Source: SOIV01 sp964435925 (GTDB taxonomy: Bacteria; Acidobacteriota; Aminicenantia; Aminicenantales; Aminicenantaceae). Taken from it: a stretch of 43,213 bases of DNA. Every line of letters starts with the position of its first letter. Within the stretch, counting starts at the first letter, position 1. Under the pieces are notes generated by a model, which saw only the letters and a list, made by a program, of their open reading frames with translations, ran no database searches and was not told where the DNA came from. The DNA lies in the NCBI GenBank assembly GCA_964435925.1, contig CAYTBG010000011.1, positions 1-43,213 on the forward strand, given 5' to 3'. The position numbers and the translations under genes are program-made. This document shows positions 1 to 7,693 of this stretch, one piece after another.

Positions 1-86
1 TTGTTCGTTTCCCATTTTAAATCTGGCAATTAATTGCGACACAGTCTGAATGACACAAAGGAATGATCAATCCAGATTTTTCTATC

Positions 87-114
87 AGGCGACTTTGAGA
101 CAACGCCTTTTTTT
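87..114 (+). terminator. Possible intrinsic terminator of a gene upstream of the window
   Basis: The arms AGGCG (87-91) and CGCCT (104-108) can form a 5-bp GC-rich stem with a 12-nt loop. The stem runs directly into a run of Ts. The short stem makes this a moderate call. It would end a transcript entering from the left edge. Confidence 0.45.
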
Positions 115-373
115 ATCAGGAAATATTACTCTGGCAATTAATAAAATCTAAAACATCTCCGATGACTTTTCATCATGGATTTTAAGAAAGTTTCTAGAAT
201 TGATAACTATTCAGTCAAACTTGCAACTTTTCTTTGATATTTAACGTACTAATATATGGAGAACAAAAATGAAGCAGATCGAAGAGCAAATCAACAGGAA
301 ACCCCTCCTTGGTACCCCTCCTTTTTTCAGGGAGTTTAAAATAAATACCCCTATTTACTGATTTATCCCATTA

Positions 374-421
374 AACAGGCTGTCATTTTTCTCCCAAGAA
401 AAAGGCAGCCTGTTCTCTTTT
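374..421 (+). repeat. Long hairpin, terminator-like dispersed element (copy 1)
   Basis: The 9-bp arms AACAGGCTG and CAGCCTGTT are perfectly complementary. They continue inward through a wobble and a bulged A into TTTTTCT/AGAAAAA, with a CCCA loop, then CTCTTTT. Part of the 3' half (AGAAAAAGGCAGCCTGTTCT) recurs in diverged form at 35514-35533, so this is likely a dispersed element rather than a single-use terminator. Confidence 0.5.
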
Positions 422-455
422 ATTAGCATAGGGGTCACCATTAGAGGGGGATTGT

Positions 456-524
456 CAGGCCTTATCATTGGAATGTCTGGATAATCAAGGGCAGAAGAAT
501 TTCTCTTCTTAATGGCAAGGCCTG
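456..524. repeat. Inverted repeat enclosing a smaller hairpin
   Basis: CAGGCCTT at 456-463 is the exact reverse complement of AAGGCCTG at 517-524. The enclosed DNA contains a weaker AGAAGA/TCTTCT hairpin. No coding or known RNA family is recognised. It is adjacent to two further palindromes and is probably part of the same repeat island. Confidence 0.4.
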
Positions 525-527
525 GAT

Positions 528-550
528 AAAATGGGGCCAGGCCCCATTTT
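528..550. repeat. Palindromic repeat with AAAATGGGGC arms (copy 1)
   Basis: AAAATGGGGC (528-537) pairs perfectly with GCCCCATTTT (541-550) across a CAG loop. A second, shorter version lies 34 bp downstream. From general knowledge, similar GGGGxCAGxCCCC palindromes are common as dispersed repeats in environmental bacterial genomes. That identification is from memory and not searched. Confidence 0.6.
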
Positions 551-583
551 ATAAGAGAGAGGACATTCTCCAATTGTGGACAG

Positions 584-606
584 AAAATGGGGCCTGATCC
601 CATTTT
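584..606. repeat. Palindromic repeat with AAAATGGG arms (copy 2)
   Basis: AAAATGGG (584-591) pairs with CCCATTTT (599-606) around the loop GCCTGAT. The sequence continues with two more CCCATTTT-like half sites (about 612-630). It is related to the palindrome at 528-550. Confidence 0.55.
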
Positions 607-698
607 CTTGTCCCCATTTTCTCTAATCCCATTTACTCAACGATGAACCAACAAGTTTCACTGAATATCCTGCATTTTGTTATAAAGCCAGAAATCTC

Positions 699-727
699 TT
701 GACAAGAAAGGAAAAAGAATTTTTAAT
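699..727 (+). promoter_or_regulatory. Sigma-70-type promoter upstream of the cobalamin riboswitch
   Basis: A consensus TTGACA (699-704) is followed, after exactly 17 nt, by TTTAAT (722-727). A start near 734 would place the riboswitch aptamer about 35 nt into the transcript. A second TTGACA at 751-756 lacks a matching -10. Confidence 0.55.
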
Positions 728-768
728 TACTGTGCTGAGATAGTATTTTTTTGACAATCGAAATTCAG

Positions 769-918
769 GTTTAAAGGAAAGGGAAGTCCGTGAGAAGCGG
801 ACGCAGCCCCCGCTACTGTGATCGGGTACGAATTCCAGATTATGCCACTGTCTTCTTCTTAGAGGACGGGAAGGCCTGGAAAGAGGATAACCCGAGAGTC
901 AGGAAACCCCCTTTAAAC
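769..918 (+). ncRNA. Cobalamin (adenosylcobalamin-type) riboswitch
   Basis: The conserved core of the cobalamin aptamer is directly readable: a GGAAAGGGAA-like start, the CAGCCCCCGCTACTGTG block (about 803-819), GCCACTG (844-850), the GGGAAGGC segment (868-875), and the B12-box-like GAGAGTCAGGAAACC (894-908). The closing stem P1 is perfect: GTTTAAAGG (769-777) pairs with CCTTTAAAC (910-918). The aptamer lies between a promoter and a BtuB-like receptor, the classic location for cobalamin repression of B12 uptake. A strong terminator hairpin follows immediately, indicating control by transcription attenuation rather than at the ribosome binding site. Confidence 0.95.
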
Positions 919-925
919 TTCTGAA

Positions 926-961
926 ACCCATCTTCGGGAGGAAGGTTGGGTGGTTTTTTTT
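926..961 (+). terminator. Riboswitch expression-platform terminator
   Basis: ACCCA-TCTTC (927-935 region) can pair with GAAGG-TGGGT (941-951), with one bulged T and a GGGAG loop, giving about 10 bp. Eight or more Ts follow. It starts about 8 nt after P1 of the cobalamin aptamer and ends about 95 nt before the btuB-like start codon. It is therefore well placed to switch off transcription when cobalamin is bound. Confidence 0.75.
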
Positions 962-1055
962 GCTTGCCCCTCCCCTGAAAAATAAAGCAAGCATAAGTTT
1001 AAATTTTTCCTGTTTATTTAACTGCGGGGGCAAAAAAGTTAAGGAGGAATAGAAT

Positions 1056-3163
1056 ATGATTAAAAAAGTCCTTTGTTTTGTCCTCGCTTTAACAATCCTG
1101 CCCTTCAATGTTTACTCACAGGAAAAGCCAGAGAAAGAAAAAGTCTCTACCTCTTCAATGCAACATGAGGTCGTCGTTACCGCTACCCGTCTTGAGACTC
1201 CTGCCAAAGAAATCGCAAGTTCTGTGACCGTGATCACAAGAGAGAGATTAGAACAGTCAAAGAAGGCCACAGTCATTGAAGCCCTCCAGGAAGTTTTAGG
1301 AGTATCTATCGTCCAAAACGGCCCCCCCGGAGCAGCAGCATCTGTTTTCCTTCGCGGAGCAAATTCTGAGCACACGTTAATCCTTATGGACGGAGTTGAG
1401 CTTAACGATCCCATCTCTCCTTCCCGCTCTTTTGACCTCGCCCATCTTACTCTTGATAATATTGAACGCATAGAGATTCTCCGCGGCCCCCAGAGCACCC
1501 TCTACGGGTCTGACGCTTTAGGGGGAGTGGTGCACATCATAACCAAAAAAGGGCAAGGAAAACCCAAGTTTTCTCTTTCAAGCGTTGCCGGCTCATACGG
1601 AACAATCATTACCAGTGGGGGAATAAACGGCAGTACTGAGAGAATGCATTATTCGCTTGGAACATCTTATTTTCGAAGCGACGGATTCTCTGCTGCCAGT
1701 GCGAATTATGAAGGAAATGAGGAAAAGGATGGTTACCGGAATCTTTCGTTATGGGGAAGATTGGGATTTCGCCTTTTTGATAATCTCGATGTTGATCTCA
1801 TCCTGCGAACTATAAATACTCAAATCGATATAGACAACGTCGGAGGTGCCCAAGGAGATGACCCGAACAATGTACAAGATTACAATGCTCTATTCATCAA
1901 GACCCAGATTCGGAATCTCATGTTAAATAACCGCTGGGAACTAAAATTAGGATTATCTCTTGTGGATTATGACCGCCAGCATGAAAATCCTATAGACGAA
2001 GCTCATCTCTTGGACTCAGAGAATGGATTTTTCAAAAGCAAATTGGTCAAAATTGACTGGCAAAATAATCTCTTCCTGCATAAGACGAATACTTTCACCC
2101 TTGGAATTGACTATCAACAGGAGCAAGGAGAATCAGAGTACAACTCTGATGGAATTTGGGGGCCTTTCTCGAGCATGTTCCCGTCGAGGCGAGCCCATAT
2201 CACAGGCTTCTATCTTCAAGACCAAATTAGACTCGCCAATCGATTTTTCGCAACGCTGGGTTTGCGGCTGGATGACCACAGTCAATTTGGATCTTCAGTG
2301 ACATACCGGCTCGCGCCTGCTTTTTTCATCGAAGCTACCCAGACAAAGTTCAGGGCAACCTATGGAACAGCCTTTAAGTCGCCCTCCCTCTACCAGCTCT
2401 ACGCACCCGGAACATTTTTAGGGCCTATCGGGAATACGGAATTAAATCCAGAAAAATCCATAGGCTGGGATATAGGGGTCGAACAGCAACTTCTAGGAGG
2501 AAACGTCTTGCTGGGCGCAACATATTTTCACCATGACTATAAAAACCTTATCAATTTTGACTTCATTAAGGGATACATGAATATCGGAAAAGCAGAATCC
2601 AAGGGAACAGAAATTCTTATCCAGGCTCGTCCTTTTGATGACATCTTGTTTAGCGCAACTTACACCAGAACAGAGGCTAGGGATAAGGACACTGATGATG
2701 ATCTTTTGAGAAGGCCAAAGCANNNNNNNNNNNNNNNNNNNNNNNNNNNNNNNNNNNNNNNNNNNNNNNNNNNNNNNNNNNNNNNNNNNNNNNNNNNNNN
2801 NNNNNNNNNNNNNNNNNNNNNNGAACAGAGGCTAGGGATAAGGACACTGATGATGATCTTTTGAGAAGGCCAAAGCAAAAATTTTCGGCAAACCTGAATT
2901 ATAACTTCCAAAAAAAGGCCAATATCAATCTTACTTTTATCCGCATAGGAGAACAGGATGATATGGACTTCTCAACTTGGCCTTACACCCGACTGACTCT
3001 GCCCGGCTATTCCCTCCTTAACGCCGCCGCATCCTTCAATTTCACCTCCAGCTTCCAAATCTTCTGCCGCCTGGATAACATTTTTAATAAAGAATATGAG
3101 ACGATCAAAGGATACGGAACGCCCGGCTTTTCCGTTTATGGCGGAGTGAATTTCTCCTTATGA
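1056..3163 (+). CDS. btuB: BtuB-like TonB-dependent receptor (vitamin B12 uptake), interrupted by a false assembly gap
   Basis: Outer-membrane TonB-dependent receptor, probably importing cobalamin or a related corrinoid. It begins with a signal peptide ending near VYS-Q. A TonB-box/plug start follows (VVVTATRLETPAKEIAS, about residue 40), then plug motifs including RGPQSTLYGSDALGGVV (about 146-162). The rest is a long beta-barrel ending in the aromatic-rich tail VYGGVNFSL. The start is fixed by AAGGAGG about 8 nt upstream. As printed, the frame is broken at 2723-2822 by 100 Ns flanked by identical 55-bp blocks. Removing the Ns and one block (155 bp) joins the two frames exactly into 651 codons (650 aa), a normal family length. 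The upstream cobalamin riboswitch is the main evidence for the substrate. Confidence 0.9.
2723..2822. other. Run of 100 N: scaffold gap
   Basis: Exactly 100 Ns interrupt the receptor gene. The 55 bases before the gap (2668-2722) and after it (2823-2877) are identical. This is what two contigs overlapping by an assembly k-mer and joined with a default gap would look like. The gap is most likely artificial and contains no missing sequence. Confidence 0.9.
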
Positions 3164-3167
3164 GAAG

Positions 3168-3190
3168 AAAAACGATTAAAAAATCGTTTT
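3168..3190 (+). terminator. Intrinsic terminator after the BtuB-like receptor
   Basis: AAAACGATT and AATCGTTTT form a perfect stem with an A-rich loop and a T-rich 3' arm. It sits 5 nt after the stop codon. It separates the riboswitch-controlled receptor from the next transcription unit, which has its own promoter. Confidence 0.6.
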
Positions 3191-3196
3191 GCTAAA

Positions 3197-3225
3197 TTGA
3201 CATTTTAATCCTTCTTTATTATATT
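3197..3225 (+). promoter_or_regulatory. Promoter of CPACH microprotein 1
   Basis: TTGACA (3197-3202), a 17-nt spacer, then TATATT (3220-3225). The expected start near 3232 leaves only about 17 nt before the ATG at 3249, with no Shine-Dalgarno. The same architecture recurs before the paralogous gene at 6085. Confidence 0.6.
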
Positions 3226-3248
3226 ATAAAAGCTGCATATAAAATAAT

Positions 3249-3527
3249 ATGAGTATAAAGAAGATAAAGCTTTTCAATCTGGCTTTTCTATTCATTTTCC
3301 TGCTCATTACCCTATTTATCAACTTTTTTCATACTGAAAAAGCCACTAGGGGCGATGATAACTGTCCTGCCTGTCACTTCCTAAATTCCACTTTCACAAC
3401 AAGCCAGATTAACTTTTTCTATCTTCCTCCACCTTCTATTTCAGGAATACTGAAAACATTTGAGTCCTTTAATTATACATTTATCTTCACTGTTGATCCT
3501 TCCTCTCGCTCCCCTCCTCAAATTTAA
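3249..3527 (+). CDS. CPACH microprotein 1 (small membrane-anchored, putative metal-binding)
   Basis: A 92-aa protein of unknown function. It has a basic N-terminus and one hydrophobic segment (about residues 8-27) that may be a signal anchor. The motif FHTEK follows, then CPACHF (39-44), then QINFFYLP, and a conserved C-terminal end SRSPPQI. An ungapped paralogue of the same length lies at 6085-6363, with about 53 of 92 residues identical by hand count and identity concentrated in these motifs. The layout (hydrophobic N-terminus, central CxxCH, terminal R-x-PP) recalls DUF2946-type small proteins near metal transporters, but this is a remote comparison from memory. It precedes a TonB-dependent receptor. 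I infer a metal-related envelope role, substrate unknown. There is no Shine-Dalgarno, and conservation with the paralogue supports it being real. Confidence 0.75.
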   Translation: MSIKKIKLFNLAFLFIFLLITLFINFFHTEKATRGDDNCPACHFLNSTFTTSQINFFYLPPPSISGILKTFESFNYTFIFTVDPSSRSPPQI

Positions 3528-3550
3528 CTCTTCACAAAATAATCCGATTA

Positions 3551-3594
3551 CGCCTATTTCGCCTATGTGAAATTCCAACAAGGCGTAAAAGGCG
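3551..3594. promoter_or_regulatory. Intergenic inverted repeat upstream of the second TonB receptor
   Basis: CGCCTATTTCGCCT (3551-3564) pairs with AGGCGTAAAAGGCG (3581-3594) at 12 of 14 positions around a 16-nt loop. No T run follows, so it is a poor terminator. Its location 40 bp before the receptor ATG makes an operator or RNA leader structure possible. The direct sub-repeats (CGCCT twice, GGCG twice) could also be paired protein-binding sites. Confidence 0.4.
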
Positions 3595-3633
3595 ATCCCT
3601 TAAAGTAGATGATAGGTTTAAAAGAGGGAAAAC

Positions 3634-5922
3634 ATGAAAATAAAATTTTTAATTTTAAATATTATCTTCTTAATGTTCACTTTTACTCAATTCATCCACG
3701 CCCAACAATCCCATCAAAGCCGTCAACAACACCGTCGAGGGCAAGAAAGACTCCTCTTCATTAAAGGTAATGTTGAAGACTGGGAAGGCAATCCTCTAAA
3801 AAAAGCAATTGTCATGATTCCAGAAATAAGTAAATCTACAGAATCAGATGAATCAGGCAACTTTGAGATAACACAAATCCCTTCAGGAAGTTACCATGTT
3901 GAAGTCTATGCTGAGGGATACATGGATTATTCCTCTGACCCTTTTGTCCTAAAACAAAGTAAGCTCAGTTATGAAGTAATTTTGATAAAAAAAATAACAA
4001 GAGAAATAGTGGTAACCGCCACCCGGACACCAAAGCTCTACGCCGAAACACCTGTAAAAACTGAGGTTATTACCCTCAAGGATATTGAGAAAAAAGCAGC
4101 AGTAAATTTAGCTGAGACTATTAGCCAGACAACAGGAGTTAGAGTTGAAAATAACTGTCAAAATTGTAACTTCACTCAGATTCGCATCAACGGTATGGAA
4201 GGAAAATACACCCAAATCCTCATTGACAGTTCACCTGTGGTCAGCGCCATGACAGGTGTCTATGGCTTAGAGCAAATACCGACAGAAATGCTTGAAAGGA
4301 TAGAAATTGTCAAAGGAGGCGGATCAGCTCTTTATGGAGGTAATGCAGTAGCTGGAGTGATAAATGTTTTAACTAAAGAGCCTCAAGAAAACAAGACTGC
4401 TTTAAAACTGCACCAAGAATCCACTTCAGGAAAACCTTTCACCAGTTTTGGTTTCCATTCCAGCCTTGTTTCCAAAGATATAAACACAAAGGCTTTTTTA
4501 TTTGGAACTTATCAAAAAAGAGAGCCCGTTGACTTAAACGAAGACAGCTTCTCCGAACTTGGTACCATATCTAACACTTCTTTTGGTCTCAACTTTTATA
4601 ATTATTTTTCTAAAATTAAAGGCCTCCTAAAATTAGGTTTTTTTAGAATTTTTGAAGAAAGAAGAGGAGGAGACCTCTTTGATAAGCCTCCCCATGAAGC
4701 CAATACAGCTGAATGGATAAAAACAGACCAGATAGGCCTCTCCTCTGAATGGAATCACTCTCTTTCAGAAAAAATTCACTACAACCTTTCCTTTTCTCTC
4801 GTAGATGCCAAAAGAAATACTTATTATGGCAGCCATAAGGACCTAAACGCATACGGAAATACAAAAAATCCCCTATTATTTCTCAACTGTCAGATTAACT
4901 ACCAAATAGGAAGCCACGTTTTTTCTCTCGGCGCTCAGTATAAACGAGATAAAATCAAAGATGAAGCTACTGGCTACAATAGGATAATCGAAGATGTCTA
5001 TCATGAGAGCGGATTTTTCATTCAGGATGATTTTAAAATTAGCAAGGTTTTTTCTCTCTTAACTGGAGTTAGACTAAACAAACACTCAGCTCTGGATAAA
5101 AACATCTTTACTCCTAGATTAAGCATCCTTTTTAATATCACAAAATATCTTGCCTTCAGAACTTCATTCTCATCTGGATTTAGAGCTCCCCAGGTCTTTG
5201 ATGAAGACTTACACATAACCCAGGTCGGGGGGGAAGGGATGATAATAACAAATTCACCAGATTTAAATGTAGAAAAATCTTTCAGTATAAGCAGCGGTCT
5301 CGATTATGGAAAACAGATTAAAAGAAACCTAATTCAACTCAGTTTAGAGACCTTTTATACCCAATTAACTGACACCTTTGTCCTTCATGAAGTAAGTCGA
5401 ATAGAAAACGCCAGAATCTTAGAAAGAATAAACGGAGTTGGTTCCAAAGTGTACGGGTTTTCCATTGATTTCGGCCTGGTTTTAGGACCAAAATTTTCTC
5501 TTGCTTCAGGCTGGACTATCCAGCAAACCAGGCTCGACGAGCCAGAACCGGATTTCAACTCCAAAGAATTTTTCAGAACGCCTGATTACTACGGTTATGC
5601 CAGTATAAGTTACGAAAACAAAAAAATTGTCAACGCTGAGCTATCCATGGAATACACTGGAGAAATGAAGGTCCCTCATTATGCGGGATACATCGAGAAT
5701 GATAGATTAGAAAGAACTAATCCTTTCTGGGTGGTGAACATAAAGCTTCATAAGCCTATTAACATCACTGAGGACTATAGAGTTAGCATTTTCATCGGCA
5801 CCCACAATCTGCTTGATTCTTATCAAAAAGACCTGGATAAAAGCGTAGATAGGGATTCAGGCTATGTCTATGGCCCGGCAAAACCCAGATCTTTTTACGC
5901 TGGCTTTGAATTTTCCTTTTAA
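3634..5922 (+). CDS. TonB-dependent receptor with N-terminal carboxypeptidase-regulatory-like domain
   Basis: A 762-aa outer-membrane receptor. It has a signal peptide cleaved near FIHA-QQ, then a CarboxypepD_reg-like beta-sandwich (about 42-115, GNVEDWEGNPLKKAIVMIP onward). The plug starts at EIVVTATRTPKLYAETPVK, with ERIEIVKGGGSALYGGNAVAGV, and a barrel ends in FYAGFEFSF. Just inside the plug is NNCQNCNFTQIRINGMEG, a Cys pair typical of a receptor subgroup often found with metal genes (family assignment from memory). AGAGGGAAAAC precedes the ATG. It lies downstream of CPACH microprotein 1 and upstream of microprotein 2 and the RND efflux set. A metal or metallophore cargo is therefore likely, but the specific substrate cannot be read from the sequence. 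Confidence 0.9.
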   Translation: MKIKFLILNIIFLMFTFTQFIHAQQSHQSRQQHRRGQERLLFIKGNVEDWEGNPLKKAIVMIPEISKSTESDESGNFEITQIPSGSYHVEVYAEGYMDYSSDPFVLKQSKLSYEVILIKKITREIVVTATRTPKLYAETPVKTEVITLKDIEKKAAVNLAETISQTTGVRVENNCQNCNFTQIRINGMEGKYTQILIDSSPVVSAMTGVYGLEQIPTEMLERIEIVKGGGSALYGGNAVAGVINVLTKEPQENKTALKLHQESTSGKPFTSFGFHSSLVSKDINTKAFLFGTYQKREPVDLNEDSFSELGTISNTSFGLNFYNYFSKIKGLLKLGFFRIFEERRGGDLFDKPPHEANTAEWIKTDQIGLSSEWNHSLSEKIHYNLSFSLVDAKRNTYYGSHKDLNAYGNTKNPLLFLNCQINYQIGSHVFSLGAQYKRDKIKDEATGYNRIIEDVYHESGFFIQDDFKISKVFSLLTGVRLNKHSALDKNIFTPRLSILFNITKYLAFRTSFSSGFRAPQVFDEDLHITQVGGEGMIITNSPDLNVEKSFSISSGLDYGKQIKRNLIQLSLETFYTQLTDTFVLHEVSRIENARILERINGVGSKVYGFSIDFGLVLGPKFSLASGWTIQQTRLDEPEPDFNSKEFFRTPDYYGYASISYENKKIVNAELSMEYTGEMKVPHYAGYIENDRLERTNPFWVVNIKLHKPINITEDYRVSIFIGTHNLLDSYQKDLDKSVDRDSGYVYGPAKPRSFYAGFEFSF

Positions 5923-6041
5923 AAATATTTGTAATTGTGGATAAGACATAAATAATTTCTTAAAAGACAATTTTATTTTCACTTTACATCCTTTCATTAA
6001 TTTTTTTTAAATAAAAAACTTCTAAAGATTATTTTTAAAAT

Positions 6042-6070
6042 TTGACTTCTATTTCCATTTTCTCTAATAT
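6042..6070 (+). promoter_or_regulatory. Promoter of CPACH microprotein 2
   Basis: TTGACT (6042-6047), a 17-nt spacer, then TAATAT (6065-6070). The predicted start near 6077 is only about 8 nt before the ATG at 6085, so the transcript may be nearly leaderless. The surrounding 5923-6084 is very AT-rich with no gene. Confidence 0.55.
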
Positions 6071-6084
6071 TTCTTAAAAAAAGC

Positions 6085-6363
6085 ATGATTAAAAAGTACA
6101 AAAAGCTCTTCTGTCTGAAATTCCTTCTTACCTTCCTGTTTTTAATCCTCTCCATAAACTTTTTTCACACTGAAAAAAATATTCAATCCAATGACTTTTG
6201 CCCTGCTTGCCATTTCCAAAATTCAACTCTCGCCACTAACCAGATCAATTTTTTCCACCTGCCCCAGCTTTATCTTCTGGAAATACTGAAAACACTCGAA
6301 TCTTTCCATTACTCGCAAAATTGTTTTCTAAATCCTACCTCTCGCTCCCCTCCGCAAATCTAA
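6085..6363 (+). CDS. CPACH microprotein 2 (paralogue of 3249-3527)
   Basis: A 92-aa protein aligning end to end without gaps with the one at 3249-3527. Shared blocks are the hydrophobic N-terminal segment, INFFHTEK (24-31), CPACHF (39-44), NST, QINFF, ILKT-ESF, and the terminal SRSPPQI. Conservation of the two Cys and His of CPACH and of the C-terminal RSPP suggests a metal-ligand or redox site on the periplasmic side, which is inference. It lies 67 bp before the outer-membrane factor of a metal RND efflux operon. It lacks a Shine-Dalgarno but has its own promoter. Function is unknown; it could be a sensor, chaperone or regulatory small protein for the downstream transporter. Confidence 0.75.
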   Translation: MIKKYKKLFCLKFLLTFLFLILSINFFHTEKNIQSNDFCPACHFQNSTLATNQINFFHLPQLYLLEILKTLESFHYSQNCFLNPTSRSPPQI

Positions 6364-6430
6364 GCTTTTTCTCTTTACTCATTTTTAGAACTCTTACTTT
6401 TTCCACTTTTTTGTTATCTAAGGAGGTCAA

Positions 6431-7693
6431 ATGATGAGAAAAAAATCACTTATTCTGCTCATAACATTCTTTTTAGCAAGTTGTTCTTTGTGGTGTCAAA
6501 CTCCGGAAAATACTGCCCTCACCTTAGAGCAATGCATATCCGTTACTCTTCAACAAAATCCTCTTATCCTATCGTCCTTGCAGCAATATCAAGCATCTTT
6601 AGCTCGTATAAGCCAGGCAAAAGCACTTCCCCAACCTTCAATTGACATTGACTCGGACTTGCAGCCCAAGTTTTTCAACTTCAGGGGTTCTGGTGAATCC
6701 TATATCGGGGGAAGCTGGAGCCTTGAGTTCCCAGGGAAAAGGCATCTCAGAGGAAAGATCGCATCAAAGGAATCAAATGAAATAATGGCAGAGATAGACC
6801 TCCTCAAACTCGATATCGTTTTTCAGGTGAAACAAGCTTTCTACGGCCTTCTTCTCACCCAGGAAAAATTAAAATATGCCCAGCAGGATTTAGAGCTTGC
6901 CCAGGATTTTCTTCATAAAGCCGAGGTTAAATACGACGCCGGCGATGTGGCTAAGGTAGAAGTCTTAAGAGCTCGCGTTGAAGCCGCTAAAGCAGCCAAC
7001 GAGGTGAGATCAGCAACAAATGAGGTGAGGTTGGCGAAAGCCATGTTAAATTTCCTTTTAGCGAGGAAAAAATATGCTCCTTTAGAAATCAAAGGAAAAT
7101 TGAAGAGACCTTCCGTCAGGCTTAATGTCGAGGAATTAATACAAAGGGCTTTTGCTTTTCGCCCAGAAATCAAAAGAATAAACTATTCACTAGAAAAAGA
7201 AAATCTTATAAAAACACAGGGATACTTAAGTTACCTCCCTGATTTTGATGTGGGTGTATCCAAACATTGGATAGAAGGAGAAGCGACTTACTGGGACGTG
7301 ACTCTCTCCTTTCCGATTCCCCTTTTTTTCTGGCAGCCAAAAAAAGGGGAAATCGCAGAAACCAAAGCCAACATCGAATCCCTGAAAAGGGAAGTAGACC
7401 ACTTAAAAAACGCCATCACTTTGGATGTCGAAGAAGCGTATATGAATGCTCTGACTGCCACCAACCAGATTCAGCTCTTCGAGGAGGAGATGCTGACCCA
7501 AGCAGAAGAAGTCTACAACATGTTTTTCTTCAGCTATCAGGAAGGGGAAATCGGCGCCATAGAGCTGATCGAAGCTCGCAGAACTCTCGTTGAAACCAGA
7601 AGATCTTACGCCGACGCCCTCTATAATTACGACGCTTCTTTGGCTGCATTGGAGAAATCCGTAGGCCAAGAATTCAAAGGAGGTAGACAATGA
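6431..7693 (+). CDS. TolC/CzcC-type outer-membrane efflux protein
   Basis: A 420-aa outer-membrane factor of a tripartite heavy-metal RND pump. It has a lipoprotein-like signal peptide (FFLASC near residue 17) and two outer-membrane efflux repeats: LTLEQCISVTLQQNPLILSS in the first half, VEELIQRAFAFRPEIKRINY in the second. Long helical coiled segments follow, such as the AEVKYDAGDVAKVEVLRARVE block. Length fits the family. Translation starts after CTAAGGAGGTCAA, with two consecutive ATGs at 6431 and 6434. The stop overlaps the next start by 4 bp (ATGA), indicating coupling to the adaptor gene. The channel would export cations from the periplasm or inner membrane across the outer membrane. Confidence 0.9.
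   Translation: MMRKKSLILLITFFLASCSLWCQTPENTALTLEQCISVTLQQNPLILSSLQQYQASLARISQAKALPQPSIDIDSDLQPKFFNFRGSGESYIGGSWSLEFPGKRHLRGKIASKESNEIMAEIDLLKLDIVFQVKQAFYGLLLTQEKLKYAQQDLELAQDFLHKAEVKYDAGDVAKVEVLRARVEAAKAANEVRSATNEVRLAKAMLNFLLARKKYAPLEIKGKLKRPSVRLNVEELIQRAFAFRPEIKRINYSLEKENLIKTQGYLSYLPDFDVGVSKHWIEGEATYWDVTLSFPIPLFFWQPKKGEIAETKANIESLKREVDHLKNAITLDVEEAYMNALTATNQIQLFEEEMLTQAEEVYNMFFFSYQEGEIGAIELIEARRTLVETRRSYADALYNYDASLAALEKSVGQEFKGGRQ

Larger units (their letters stand above)
1..698. other. Intergenic repeat island without a convincing gene
   Basis: No open frame here resembles a known protein. The stretch instead contains several hairpins: a terminator-like stem near 87-114, a long stem at 374-414, an 8-bp inverted repeat (CAGGCCTT at 456-463 and AAGGCCTG at 517-524), and two palindromes with AAAATGGG arms at 528-550 and 584-606. 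The only candidate short frame (269-361, 30 codons, weak GGAGA upstream) has no recognisable product. I infer that this is the 3' flank of an unseen upstream gene plus accumulated repeats. Confidence 0.6.

Noticed and set aside
24..38. Sigma-54-like TGGCAATTAATTGC
   Set aside because: The distance between GG and GC is one nucleotide short of the required spacing, and no gene starts nearby.
269..361. 30-codon frame with a weak ribosome site
   Set aside because: Too short, no recognised homology, and it lies in a repeat-rich intergenic region.
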